Shown here: piece by piece, positions 34,911 to 43,963 of the stretch
How positions within the stretch are numbered: the first letter of the stretch is position 1
Layout: each line of letters opens with the position of its first letter
Assembly: GCA_903958045.1 (NCBI GenBank)
Contig: CAJBRT010000094.1
Span: forward strand, 1 to 51,196
Origin: an uncultured Bacteroidota bacterium
GTDB taxonomy: Bacteria > Bacteroidota > Bacteroidia > Chitinophagales > Chitinophagaceae
Direction of reading: 5' to 3'
Length of the DNA stretch: 51,196 bases
Made by a program: the position numbers and the translations under genes
Notes under the pieces: generated by a model
Told to the model about the DNA's origin: nothing
Seen by the model: the letters and a program-made list of their open reading frames with translations, nothing else
Databases searched by the model: none

Positions 34911-37295
34911 ATGGAATTAATTGCTTCGCCAGCGCCCCAAACCGAGATGTTATCCTTTGAAGGATTTCGTAATACGGTGATTCAGGATTATAAAATTTCG
35001 CTCATTAGTAGGGAAGTTAGTTTGCTAGGTAGAAGGGAAGTACTCACAGGTAAAGCCAAGTTTGGCATTTTTGGGGATGGTAAAGAAGTAGCACAAGTAG
35101 CACTCGCAAAATATTTTAAAAATGGCGATTTCAGATCCGGATATTACAGAGATCAAACTTTTATGTTTGCCGCAGGTATTGCAACTGTCGAACAATATTT
35201 TTCTCAATTATTTGCAGACCCTGATGGCAATCACGATATTTTTTGCGCGGGTAGACAAATGAGTTCTCACTTTGTTACACCCACAGTAGATAAAAATGGC
35301 AATTGGTTAGATGTTGTCAATCAAAAAAATTCTTCTGCGGATATGGCGCCTACGGCGGGTCAAATGCCACGTGCTGTTGGACTTGCATTTGCCTCTAAAT
35401 GTTTTAGAGAAGCCCAGCAAAAAAACAATGCCTTACATATAAATTTGAGTAACAATGGTAACGAAATTTGTTTTTGTACCATTGGAGATGCAAGCACTTC
35501 GGAAGGTCATTTTTGGGAATCCATGAACGCTGCCGCTGTATTACAAATTCCACTAGCTGTTTTTGTGTGGGATGATGGGTACGGAATTTCTGTTCCTAAA
35601 AATTTGCAAACAACAAAAAATTCAATTTCTGATGCGCTTGCTGGCATGCAAAAATTAGCAGACACCAATGGCATCGAAATATACAAAGCCAAGGCCTGGG
35701 ATTACGCCGGCATGTGTGAAGTATTTGAAGAAGGCTTACAAAAAATTAGAGATACGCATACGCCTGCACTTTTTCATATCGAAGAGGTGACACAACCGCA
35801 GGGCCATTCTACAAGTGGTAGCCACGAGCGTTACAAATCAGCAGAGCGTTTAGAGTGGGAAAAAAATTGGGATTGCATTAAAAAAATGCGTGAGTGGATG
35901 TTAGATGCTGGCCTCGCCACCATTACCGAATTAAATCATATTGAGGTTGAAGCAAAAGAGTTTGTAAAAGAAGCAAAAGCTAGTGCTTGGGATAAATTTA
36001 TTGGCCCTATTAAAAAACAGGCCGAACATGCAGTTCAAATTATTAATGGCTTACAAGTAATCAATACCGAGGTACATCAAATAGTTGCTGAGTTAGCAAG
36101 TAATAAAGAGCCCCTTCGACGCGATGTTTTAAAAACACTTGCAAAAGTAAGTGAGGCTGCTACTGGCGTAAAAGGCGTTGATAAAGTAACACAGTATGCG
36201 GCGGAATTAAAAAACGAAGCCGCTTCTCTCTTTAATTCTTATTTATACAACGAAGGTCCAAAATCGGCACTTCGAGTTCCTGCGGTTCAAGCCACTTATG
36301 CTCCGGATGCACCCACTGTAAATGCCTACGAAGTTCTCAACAAATACTTTGATGCATTATTTGCCAGCAATCCTAAAGTATATGCTTTTGGGGAAGACGT
36401 TGGCTATATTGGAGATGTAAATCAGGGGTTTGCTGGCCTGCAAGAAAAGCATGGCGCAGACCGTATTGCTGATACCGGAATTAGAGAGCTTACTATTGTA
36501 GGACAAGCTGTGGGTATGGCTGTTAGAGGGTTAAGACCCATTGCAGAAATTCAATACCTCGACTATTTACTCTATGGCTTACAGCCGTTAAGTGATGATG
36601 TTGCTACCACGCATTATAGAACCAATGGTCAACAAAGTTGCCCCGTTATTATTAGAACAAGAGGTCATAGACTAGAAGGAATTTGGCATAGTGGCTCACC
36701 CATGGGTATGATTGTAAATGCACTTCGTGGCATGTATGTTTGTGTGCCCCGTAATATGGTGCAAGCGGCAGGTATGTACAATACACTTTTACAATCTAAC
36801 GATCCGGCAATTGTGATTGAGTGTTTGAACGGGTATCGACTTAAAGAAAAATCACCTAATAATTTACTTGAATTTTCTGTGCCATTGGGTATTCCAGAAA
36901 TTATCCATGAAGGAAGCGATATTACCATTGTTTCTTATGGTTCTACGCTACGTATTATTGAAGAGGCGATTGTTCGTTTAGCGCATGAAGGAATTTCGGT
37001 AGAGCTTATTGACGTGCAAACATTACTTCCATTTGATATCAACCATAGCATTGTAAAATCGTTGCAAAAAACCAACCGTATTTTATTTGTTGATGAAGAC
37101 GTTCCGGGTGGTGCTACTGCCTATATGTTTACGCAGGTGATGGAAGAACAAGGTGGTTACAAGTGGTTAGACGCAAGCCCTAGAACCCTTGCTGCAAAAG
37201 CACACAGGCCAGGTTACGGTAGTGATGGGGATTACTTTAGTAAGCCCAACACCGAAGATGTGATTGAAGCGGTGAGAGCTGTTATGGCAGAATAA
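34911..37295 (+). CDS. Fused 2-oxoacid (branched-chain) dehydrogenase E1 alpha/beta subunits
   Basis: The track starts at 34884, but the ATG at 34911 (MELIASPAP) removes a non-conserved Cys-rich extension and is preferred; about 794 residues result. The first half is E1 alpha: SGYYRDQTFMFAAG, MAPTAGQMPRAVG and the thiamine-diphosphate motif GDASTSEGHFWESMN. A helical linker of about 100 residues (LRRDVLKTLAKVSEAATGVK) follows. The second half is E1 beta: FGEDVGYIGDVNQGF, DTGIRELTIVGQAVGMAVRG and LIDVQTLLPFD. It decarboxylates a branched-chain or similar 2-oxoacid and passes the acyl group to E2, which is not in this window. Alpha-beta fusion of this kind is common in Bacteroidota. The stop lies 11 bases from the convergent yebC stop. 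Confidence 0.93.
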   Translation: MELIASPAPQTEMLSFEGFRNTVIQDYKISLISREVSLLGRREVLTGKAKFGIFGDGKEVAQVALAKYFKNGDFRSGYYRDQTFMFAAGIATVEQYFSQLFADPDGNHDIFCAGRQMSSHFVTPTVDKNGNWLDVVNQKNSSADMAPTAGQMPRAVGLAFASKCFREAQQKNNALHINLSNNGNEICFCTIGDASTSEGHFWESMNAAAVLQIPLAVFVWDDGYGISVPKNLQTTKNSISDALAGMQKLADTNGIEIYKAKAWDYAGMCEVFEEGLQKIRDTHTPALFHIEEVTQPQGHSTSGSHERYKSAERLEWEKNWDCIKKMREWMLDAGLATITELNHIEVEAKEFVKEAKASAWDKFIGPIKKQAEHAVQIINGLQVINTEVHQIVAELASNKEPLRRDVLKTLAKVSEAATGVKGVDKVTQYAAELKNEAASLFNSYLYNEGPKSALRVPAVQATYAPDAPTVNAYEVLNKYFDALFASNPKVYAFGEDVGYIGDVNQGFAGLQEKHGADRIADTGIRELTIVGQAVGMAVRGLRPIAEIQYLDYLLYGLQPLSDDVATTHYRTNGQQSCPVIIRTRGHRLEGIWHSGSPMGMIVNALRGMYVCVPRNMVQAAGMYNTLLQSNDPAIVIECLNGYRLKEKSPNNLLEFSVPLGIPEIIHEGSDITIVSYGSTLRIIEEAIVRLAHEGISVELIDVQTLLPFDINHSIVKSLQKTNRILFVDEDVPGGATAYMFTQVMEEQGGYKWLDASPRTLAAKAHRPGYGSDGDYFSKPNTEDVIEAVRAVMAE

Positions 37296-37306
37296 TACTA
37301 AACGGT

Positions 37307-38029
37307 TTATCCCATATTATGGAAAACCTTATTCACGTCTTCGTCTTCTTCTAAACGCTCAATAAGTTTACTAATATCTTCTGCTTGCTCGTCAGTTACA
37401 GGAACGGTTGTTGATGGAATCCATTCAAACTCGGCACTGATAACATTTAATTTTTTTGCCTCTAATTCTTTTTGCAAACTACCAAAATCGGTAAAGGCGC
37501 ATCTTAATACAATAATTGGATTGCCGTTATCGTCGTTGCTATCTCCAAGTTCATCAAGGCCGTGATCAATGAGTTCTAATTCTAAATCGTCCATCACTAT
37601 GCCTTCTGGGTTTAATTTAAAAACCCCCATTTTTTTAAATTGGAAACTTACGCTTCCACTATTACCCATCGCACCACCGCCTTTATTAAAATGACTTTTA
37701 ACATTGGCAACGGTTCTTACATGGTTATCGGTTGCTGTTTCAACAAGTAAGGCCACACCATGAGGTGCGTACCCTTCATATAGGATTTCTTCGTAGTTAG
37801 AAGTGTCTTTGCCCATCGCACGCTTAATAGCTGCTTCCACTCTGTCTTTGGGCATACCAGCACTACGGGCATTTTGATAACATCTTCTTAAAGCAGGGTT
37901 GTCATCGGGGCTGGGGCCACCTGATTTAACGGCGATTACAATTTCTTTACCGATACGGGTAAATTGTTTTGCCATGCGGTCAAAACGCTTGAACATGGTT
38001 GCTTTACGAACTTCAAAAATCCTTCCCAT
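37307..38029 (-). CDS. YebC/PmpR family DNA-binding protein
   Basis: This 240-residue cytosolic protein of the YebC family is the only recognisable regulator-like protein in the window. The N-terminus ([22 protein letters not shown]) is a variant of the family opening; [24 protein letters not shown] and [19 protein letters not shown] are standard. [18 protein letters not shown] and the acidic C-terminus follow. Members act as transcription regulators, and some are reported to relieve ribosome stalling; which applies here is unknown. It is a single gene with its own promoter element at 38049. Confidence 0.94.
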   Translation of the reverse strand: MGRIFEVRKATMFKRFDRMAKQFTRIGKEIVIAVKSGGPSPDDNPALRRCYQNARSAGMPKDRVEAAIKRAMGKDTSNYEEILYEGYAPHGVALLVETATDNHVRTVANVKSHFNKGGGAMGNSGSVSFQFKKMGVFKLNPEGIVMDDLELELIDHGLDELGDSNDDNGNPIIVLRCAFTDFGSLQKELEAKKLNVISAEFEWIPSTTVPVTDEQAEDISKLIERLEEDEDVNKVFHNMG

Positions 38030-38048
38030 AGTGATTGTTTATGAGTTG

Positions 38049-38056
38049 CAAAAATA
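38049..38056 (-). promoter_or_regulatory. TAnnTTTG promoter element of the yebC-family gene
   Basis: The minus strand reads TATTTTTG, a full match to the Bacteroidota -7 element, 19 bases upstream of the ATG. The expected -33 position falls in the neighbouring terminator hairpin and has no clear TTTG. Confidence 0.5.
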
Positions 38057-38060
38057 CGGC

Positions 38061-38097
38061 AAAAAAAATAGTCCCGAAGGTCGGGACTATTTTTTTA
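38061..38097 (-). terminator. Intrinsic terminator of the amino-acid permease gene
   Basis: A 9-bp stem (TAGTCCCGA / TCGGGACTA) with an AGG loop is flanked by A and T runs that extend the pairing and give a T-tract in both directions. It lies 15 bases past the permease stop and so ends that minus-strand transcript. Confidence 0.93.
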
Positions 38098-38111
38098 GAT
38101 ATAAGTAAGGG

Positions 38112-39602
38112 TTAGTTTAACTTACTGTGTTTGCGGCTGTATACAAAGTATACTACTAGGCCTAAAATCATCCATCCAAATGCTACTTTTAATGTTTGCG
38201 CATCAAGTGCAAAAATCATAGCCAAACATATCACAGCACCTAAAATTGGCACGAGTGGAACGAGTGGTGTTTTAAATGGTCTTTCCATTTCTGGAGACTT
38301 AACACGTAATATCCATATGCCCGCACTTACGAGTACGAAGGCAAATAAGGTACCAAAGGAAGTTAAATCACCGGCAACACTTCCAGGAACGAAAGCAGCA
38401 AAAGCGCCTACAAATATAAATAAGATCCAGTTGGATTTGTATGGCGTGCGGTATTTAGGGTGAAGGTCAGAGAATACTTTAGGTAATAAGCCATCGTTTG
38501 CCATAGAGAAGAACACACGAGATTGACCCATTAACATCACAAGAATTACCGAGCTAAAGCCCGCTAAAATGGCAACGGTAACAGCTGTTGCCAACCATCC
38601 GTAGCCAGTCATGTAATTTGAAATAGCATACGCAACAGATGCTTCACGACCTTTTAAAGGGTCTACAAAATCTTTCCAGTTTGCAACACCTGTTAATACG
38701 TGACCAAATAAAATGTATAAAATGGTACATACCACTAGTGATCCTAAAATACCGATAGGCATATCTCTTTTAGGATTCTTTGCTTCTTGTGCAGCAGTAG
38801 ATACTGCATCAAAACCAATAAAGGCAAAAAACACAATAGCGGCACCGCCTAATACACCACCCCAGCCGTGTTTAAACACACCTGAGTAATCAGCAACTAT
38901 TTTACCTGACGCATCCAATAATGGAGGTTGATTAGCAGGAATAAAATAAGGCGTATGGTTTTCAGGTTTAATAAACTGCCAACCTAAAACGATAAAAATA
39001 ATTACAATTGCTACTTTAACAAAAACGATAATCGCATTAACGATTGCAGATTCTTGCGTTCCTTTAATAAGTAAAAGCGTAAGTAGTAACAAAATCACTA
39101 AAGAGGGAGCATTCATGATACCATGGTGAATGACACCTGCGGTATCTGTAACACTTTCAAAGGGGGAGTGACTCCACTCATAAGGTATGCCTCCTCCTAG
39201 CAGCTTGTTTAAATATTCGCTCCACGCAATAGAAACAGTTGCTGCTCCTAATGCATATTCCATAATTAAAGCCCAACCAATAATCCAGGCAACCGTTTCT
39301 CCCATGGTAACATAAGAGTAGGCATAAGCACTACCTGAAATAGGAATCATGGCAGCAAATTCTGCGTAACATAAACCTGCAAAAGCACAACCAATGGCTG
39401 CTATAATAAATGATAATGTAACGGCTGGTCCCGCAGCTTGTCCAGCAGCGGCTGCTGTTCTTACAAATAAACCTGCTCCAATAATAGCACCAACGCCTAA
39501 GGCAACAAGGTTACCTGCACCTAACGTGCGTTTAAGGCCCTTACCACCATCTTCTGCTTGTGCTAACATGACTGATAAATCCTTTTTTCTGAATAAACTC
39601 AT
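38112..39602 (-). CDS. APC-superfamily amino-acid permease
   Basis: A 496-residue inner-membrane transporter with about twelve to thirteen hydrophobic helices. The first helix carries the APC unwound-helix motif GVGAIIGAGLFV, followed by GPAVTLSFIIAA, CYAEFAAMIPISGSAYAYSY and AFIGFDAVSTAAQEAKNP, all typical of the cationic amino-acid transporter/YfnA-like group. It should import amino acids by proton or sodium coupling; the specific amino acid cannot be told. It is a single-gene unit with its own terminator, divergent from the dicarboxylate symporter across a 145-base gap. Confidence 0.93.
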   Translation of the reverse strand: MSLFRKKDLSVMLAQAEDGGKGLKRTLGAGNLVALGVGAIIGAGLFVRTAAAAGQAAGPAVTLSFIIAAIGCAFAGLCYAEFAAMIPISGSAYAYSYVTMGETVAWIIGWALIMEYALGAATVSIAWSEYLNKLLGGGIPYEWSHSPFESVTDTAGVIHHGIMNAPSLVILLLLTLLLIKGTQESAIVNAIIVFVKVAIVIIFIVLGWQFIKPENHTPYFIPANQPPLLDASGKIVADYSGVFKHGWGGVLGGAAIVFFAFIGFDAVSTAAQEAKNPKRDMPIGILGSLVVCTILYILFGHVLTGVANWKDFVDPLKGREASVAYAISNYMTGYGWLATAVTVAILAGFSSVILVMLMGQSRVFFSMANDGLLPKVFSDLHPKYRTPYKSNWILFIFVGAFAAFVPGSVAGDLTSFGTLFAFVLVSAGIWILRVKSPEMERPFKTPLVPLVPILGAVICLAMIFALDAQTLKVAFGWMILGLVVYFVYSRKHSKLN

Positions 39603-39747
39603 AATTTTTTGGTTTGATTTCTAATCAATTGATATCGAAAAATAGTACTTTTTTCTCAAAATCACCCTTGTTTTTTACAAAAATCACGAACCGGGCACCT
39701 GCCTTTTTTTAGGAGTTAAGTCTTATATTGCAACACTTATATACCTT

Positions 39748-41001
39748 ATGAAAAAATCTAATAAATTAACCCTCTACATTGTCATTGCAATGATTGCTGG
39801 GGTCATTCTTGGTTATTTTGTGCATCAAAATAGCGAGCCTGCGTTTATTCAATCTTTCTCAAAAAATTTAAAGCTACTTACTACCATATTTTTAAGGCTG
39901 GTTCAAATGATTATTGCGCCGCTTGTGTTTTCTACCCTTGTTGTGGGTATTGCCAAACTCGGCGATTTAAAAACGGTAGGACGTGTAGGCGGAAAAGCGT
40001 TATTGTGGTTTTTGACGGCTTCACTTGTTAGTTTATTGATTGGGCTTGTGCTGGTAAATATATTTAAGCCAGGTGCTGGTATTAATTTAAGCAATGCTGA
40101 TATGAGTGGTGCACAAGATCTGGTGGGTAAAACGCAGGAGTTTAGCATTCAAAAATTCATAGAACACGTATTTCCAAAAAGCGTTATTGACGCTATGGCC
40201 AATAACGAAATTTTGCAACTTGTTATATTCAGTATCTTTTTTGGTGTGGCCACCGCCTCGATGGGTGAAAAAGCAACGGTTGTGGTTAAAGCACTAGACG
40301 CTGTTGCGCACGTAATTTTAAAGATGGTGGGCTATGTGATGAATTTTGCACCAGTGGGTGTGTTTGGTGCCATTGCCGCAGTGATTGCCACCAAAGGACT
40401 TGACGTATTTGTTTTTTACGGAAAATATTTACTCTATTTTATTATGGGTATCGCTACATTATGGGCGGTGCTTTTATTGGTTGGCTTTTTAATTTTAGGC
40501 AAGCGTTTGCCAGGATTATTAAAAGCAATTTTCCCGCCGCTTATTATTGCATTTAGTACCACTAGTAGCGAAGCGGTGTTTCCTAAACTTACCGAAGAGC
40601 TGGAAAAATTTGGTTGTAAAGACAAAATTGTTTCTTTCATTTTACCGCTTGGTTATTCCTTTAATTTAGATGGCAGTATGATGTATATGACATTTGCAAG
40701 TTTGGCCATCGCGCAGGCATATGGTATTCATATTGATATTGGTACGCAGCTTACGATGCTTTTGGTGCTCATGCTTACGAGTAAGGGTATTGCAGGCGTG
40801 CCGCGCGCATCACTGGTGGTTGTAACTGCTACTTGTGCGATGTTTAATATTCCGCCAGAAGGGATTGCGCTTATTTTGCCAATCGATCATTTTTGTGATA
40901 TGTTTAGAACCGCTACCAATGTACTTGGCAATGCGCTTGCAACAAGTGCAGTTAGTAAGTGGGAAGGTTCATTAGAAAATCCAACAGAAGTTGCCGTGTA
41001 A
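39748..41001 (+). CDS. Dicarboxylate/amino acid:cation symporter (DAACS family)
   Basis: A 417-residue membrane protein of the glutamate/aspartate/C4-dicarboxylate symporter family. The two re-entrant-loop signatures are present: the serine-rich FSTTSSEAVFPKL and the later SKGIAGVPRASLVVV. Helix 7 carries YSFNLDGSMMYM (the NxDG-like cation site), and the last helix has DHFCDMFRTATNVLGN, whose Asp and Arg/Thr contact substrate. It imports glutamate, aspartate or C4-dicarboxylates with protons or sodium. It leads a plus-strand run with dedA, an MFS gene and a GT9 gene. A TATATTGC sequence 17 bases upstream is a partial promoter match. Confidence 0.94.
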   Translation: MKKSNKLTLYIVIAMIAGVILGYFVHQNSEPAFIQSFSKNLKLLTTIFLRLVQMIIAPLVFSTLVVGIAKLGDLKTVGRVGGKALLWFLTASLVSLLIGLVLVNIFKPGAGINLSNADMSGAQDLVGKTQEFSIQKFIEHVFPKSVIDAMANNEILQLVIFSIFFGVATASMGEKATVVVKALDAVAHVILKMVGYVMNFAPVGVFGAIAAVIATKGLDVFVFYGKYLLYFIMGIATLWAVLLLVGFLILGKRLPGLLKAIFPPLIIAFSTTSSEAVFPKLTEELEKFGCKDKIVSFILPLGYSFNLDGSMMYMTFASLAIAQAYGIHIDIGTQLTMLLVLMLTSKGIAGVPRASLVVVTATCAMFNIPPEGIALILPIDHFCDMFRTATNVLGNALATSAVSKWEGSLENPTEVAV

Positions 41002-41022
41002 TTAAAAGATTAAAATATTACC

Positions 41023-41697
41023 ATGTTCTTATTAGAAGCTTTTCATTGGAGTCAATTATTACAACCACAGTTTTATATCGAACATGGTGGTCTTTGGCTT
41101 ATACTATTCGTTGTATTTGCAGAAACCGGACTCTTTGCAGGATTTTTTTTACCGGGCGATAGTTTACTTTTTGTAGCTGGTATTTATAGCACCAATTTAG
41201 CTGCTGAACTTTGGTCGACAGGCAATGAGTTTACTGATTTATTTTTACTCATGAGTCTTATTGCTGCCGCCGGTATTGCAGGTAACGCAACGGGTTATTG
41301 GTTTGGTAAAAAAGTAGGTCCTGCTATGTTTAATTGGAAAGAAAATTTATTGTTTAAAAGAAAATATTTAATTCAAGCCCAAGAATTCTATAATAAGCAT
41401 GGCGGTGGTGCCATCATTGTAGCTAGGTTTATTCCTATCATACGAACCTTTGCGCCCATTGTAGCCGGCATTGTAGGGATGGATCAAAAAAAGTTTGTCA
41501 GCTTTAATGTTATTGGATCTATTGCTTGGGTGTTTAGCATGTTGTTTTCTGGCCACTTTTTACAGAAATGGATTTTGAGTGAATTTGGCTTTGATTTAAA
41601 AAATCATTTGGAAATCATTGTACTCGGCATTGTATTTTTTACAACAGCTCCTGTTATCATCAAACTCTTTTTTGGAAAATCTAATAAAGCGTCATGA
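41023..41697 (+). CDS. DedA family membrane protein
   Basis: The 224-residue inner-membrane protein shows the DedA/VTT domain landmarks: ETGLFAGFFLPGDSLLFVAG near the N-terminus, AGNATGYWFGKKVG, and the conserved arginine segment VARFIPIIRTFAPIVAGIVGM. About five hydrophobic segments are visible. DedA proteins work in phospholipid (undecaprenyl phosphate or related) translocation and envelope homeostasis. It is 21 bases after the symporter, and its stop overlaps the next ATG by four bases (ATGA). Confidence 0.94.
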   Translation: MFLLEAFHWSQLLQPQFYIEHGGLWLILFVVFAETGLFAGFFLPGDSLLFVAGIYSTNLAAELWSTGNEFTDLFLLMSLIAAAGIAGNATGYWFGKKVGPAMFNWKENLLFKRKYLIQAQEFYNKHGGGAIIVARFIPIIRTFAPIVAGIVGMDQKKFVSFNVIGSIAWVFSMLFSGHFLQKWILSEFGFDLKNHLEIIVLGIVFFTTAPVIIKLFFGKSNKAS

Positions 41698-42938
41698 CAC
41701 AACTCTCAGAAAAAAAGATTTCTATTTTTTCGCTTCCAGTAATTGTGGCAGCCCTAGGTTATTTTGTTGACATCTACGATTTGCTATTGTTTACGATTGT
41801 TAAAAAAACAAGTATGCTAGGTGTGGGTTCCACAGAAGCCACACTGCTAGTAGATAGCACGCGTGTTATCAATTGGCAAATGACCGGCCTTTTATTAGGC
41901 GGCATTATTTGGGGCGTGCTTGCCGATAAAAAAGGAAGATTGAGTGTACTTTTTGGTTCTATCATTTTATATTCTACCGCAAATTTCGCAACAGGTTTTG
42001 TAACTACTGTTGACCAGTACGCATGGGCTCGTTTTATTGGTGGCCTTGGACTTGCCGGTGAGCTAGGCGCAGGCATCACACTTGTGAGTGAACTGCTGCC
42101 AAAAAATAAGAGAGGTGTGGGAACTTCGCTTGTGGCGGGTATTGGGCTCTTTGGTGCAGTGGCCGCTTACTTTACGTATCAGTACACACAGGATTGGCGC
42201 CTTTGTTATAAAATTGGTGGCGTGCTAGGTATTTGCCTTTTACTGCTGCGTGTTAAAGTTGCAGAGTCGGGCATGTTTGCTACAGCAAAAGCTTCGGAAG
42301 TCGTAAAAGGAAATTTTTTCATGCTCCTTAATAATGGCAAGCGGTTTAAAAAATATTTTGTTGCGATTTTAATTGGACTACCTACCTGGTATGTGATTGG
42401 AATATTGCTCAACCAAAGTGATCGTTTTGGTAAAGCCATGTTTAATAGTACCACCATCGATTCTGGTAGAGCTATCATGTTTGGTTACGTGGGTATTGCC
42501 GTTGGTGATATTTTAATTGGACTAGTAAGTCAGTATTTTAAGAGTCGTAAAAAAGCGCTCCTTTTATTTTACGGCTTTACCCTTGTAGGCTTGATCTTTT
42601 ATTTTAGTGGATTGAATCGTTCAGATGCCAGCATGTATTTAATTGCTTTGTGGCTTGGGTTTAGTACTGGATTTTGGGCCATTTTTGTTACCATGGGTGC
42701 TGAGCAGTTTGGAACCAATTTGCGGGCAACGGCTGCTACGACTATCCCTAACATGGTTAGGGGTGCACTACCATTAATCAATATGTTGTTTTTAGATTTG
42801 TTTCAAAAATCTTGGCAGTGGTCCATTGTATATAGTGGTATCATTACGGGCATTATTGTCATGTGCGTAGCATTTACTGCATATGCTTTTACCGAAGAAA
42901 CCTTCCATAAAGATTTGGATTATATGGAACTAGACTAA
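41694..42938 (+). CDS. MFS transporter, metabolite symporter type
   Basis: A 414-residue inner-membrane protein with about twelve helices. The MFS loop motif after the second helix reads GVLADKKGRLSVLFGS, the fifth helix region has GLGLAGELGAGITLVSELLP, and the sequence LRVKVAESGMFATAK matches the start of the central loop in sugar-porter and metabolite:proton-symporter branches. The substrate is not evident. It overlaps dedA by four bases, implying translational coupling, and is followed 14 bases later by the GT9 gene. Confidence 0.9.
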   Translation: MTQLSEKKISIFSLPVIVAALGYFVDIYDLLLFTIVKKTSMLGVGSTEATLLVDSTRVINWQMTGLLLGGIIWGVLADKKGRLSVLFGSIILYSTANFATGFVTTVDQYAWARFIGGLGLAGELGAGITLVSELLPKNKRGVGTSLVAGIGLFGAVAAYFTYQYTQDWRLCYKIGGVLGICLLLLRVKVAESGMFATAKASEVVKGNFFMLLNNGKRFKKYFVAILIGLPTWYVIGILLNQSDRFGKAMFNSTTIDSGRAIMFGYVGIAVGDILIGLVSQYFKSRKKALLLFYGFTLVGLIFYFSGLNRSDASMYLIALWLGFSTGFWAIFVTMGAEQFGTNLRATAATTIPNMVRGALPLINMLFLDLFQKSWQWSIVYSGIITGIIVMCVAFTAYAFTEETFHKDLDYMELD

Positions 42939-42952
42939 TTCAATATTCCCCA

Positions 42953-43963
42953 ATGAAATTTTTAGTAATCCGCTTTTCTTCTATTGGTGATATCGTTTTA
43001 ACAACGGCCGCTATTCGTTGTTTAAAACAACAAGTGCCGGATGCTGAAATACATTTTTTAACCAAAGAGAGTTTTAAAGCTGTTACCATTCATAATCCAT
43101 ACATATCGGAGTTTCATTATTTTCAGGATGATTTAAACGAAACTATTGCTGCATTGAAAGCGCAAAATTTTGATTGGATTATTGACCTTCATAAAAATTT
43201 TAGAACCTGGCGCATTAAAACAGCGCTTAAAGTACCCGCTTTAACCTATAAAAAATTAAGCCTTCATAAGTTCTTTTTAACTAAGCTTGGTATTAAAAAT
43301 AAAATCCCTTCGCGTCATATTGTAGATAGGTGTATCGATACACTCGCCCCACTGGGTGTCCAAAATGATGGTAAAGGCCTCGATTATTTTATTGCCGCTG
43401 AGGATCATATAAAAGCAGCCGATTTACCTACGGCGCATAGTGCCGGTTTTATAGCACTTGTTATGGGCGCTTCTTATGCAACCAAAAAATTGCCGCTTCT
43501 AAAACTACAGCAGCTTTGTAAAAAAATTAATTTTCCAATCGTGCTAGTGGGTGGACCAGAAGATGCCAAAGAAGGGGATGCAGTGGCTTCCATTGACCCC
43601 ATTAAAATTTACAATGCCTGCGGTAAGTTTAGTTTAAATGAATCGGCTAGTATTGTTCAAAAATCGATAGTGGTTATTTCTCATGATACAGGACTACAAT
43701 ACGTCGCTTGTGCCTTTAACAAGCCCGTGCTGGCCATTTGGGGCTCTACGTCTCCTATGTTACAGGTAGAGCCTTATTATGGCGAGGTGAGCCTTGCTGC
43801 AATGGGGTTAAGCATGCCACCGTATCAAAACTTTATAGTGCCGCATTTGACATGCCAGCCCTGTTCCAATTACGGCACAAAAAAATGCCCCAAAGGGCAT
43901 TTTAATTGTATGATGCTACAAGACACTACTGCGATTGCAGCAGCCGTAGAAAAATATTTATAA
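42953..43963 (+). CDS. Glycosyltransferase family 9 (heptosyltransferase-like)
   Basis: This 336-residue protein has the GT-B fold of LPS heptosyltransferases. The N-terminus FLVIRFSSIGDIVLTTAAIR is typical, and the C-terminal donor-site motif is VVISHDTGLQYVACAF followed by AIWGSTSP. It probably adds a sugar to the LPS core or another envelope glycan in the cytoplasm. The C-terminus carries four closely spaced cysteines (CQPCSN, KKCPKG, NCMM) that could bind a metal. The DNA encoding KCPKGHF also forms the terminator of the convergent mdh gene. The last six bases overlap mdh. Confidence 0.92.
   Translation: MKFLVIRFSSIGDIVLTTAAIRCLKQQVPDAEIHFLTKESFKAVTIHNPYISEFHYFQDDLNETIAALKAQNFDWIIDLHKNFRTWRIKTALKVPALTYKKLSLHKFFLTKLGIKNKIPSRHIVDRCIDTLAPLGVQNDGKGLDYFIAAEDHIKAADLPTAHSAGFIALVMGASYATKKLPLLKLQQLCKKINFPIVLVGGPEDAKEGDAVASIDPIKIYNACGKFSLNESASIVQKSIVVISHDTGLQYVACAFNKPVLAIWGSTSPMLQVEPYYGEVSLAAMGLSMPPYQNFIVPHLTCQPCSNYGTKKCPKGHFNCMMLQDTTAIAAAVEKYL
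43879..43903 (-). terminator. Intrinsic terminator of mdh, inside the GT9 coding end
   Basis: A 9-bp stem (AAAATGCCC 43882-43890 with GGGCATTTT 43895-43903, CAAA loop) is followed on the minus strand by seven T. It lies 55 bases past the mdh stop, within the GT9 reading frame. Confidence 0.8.
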
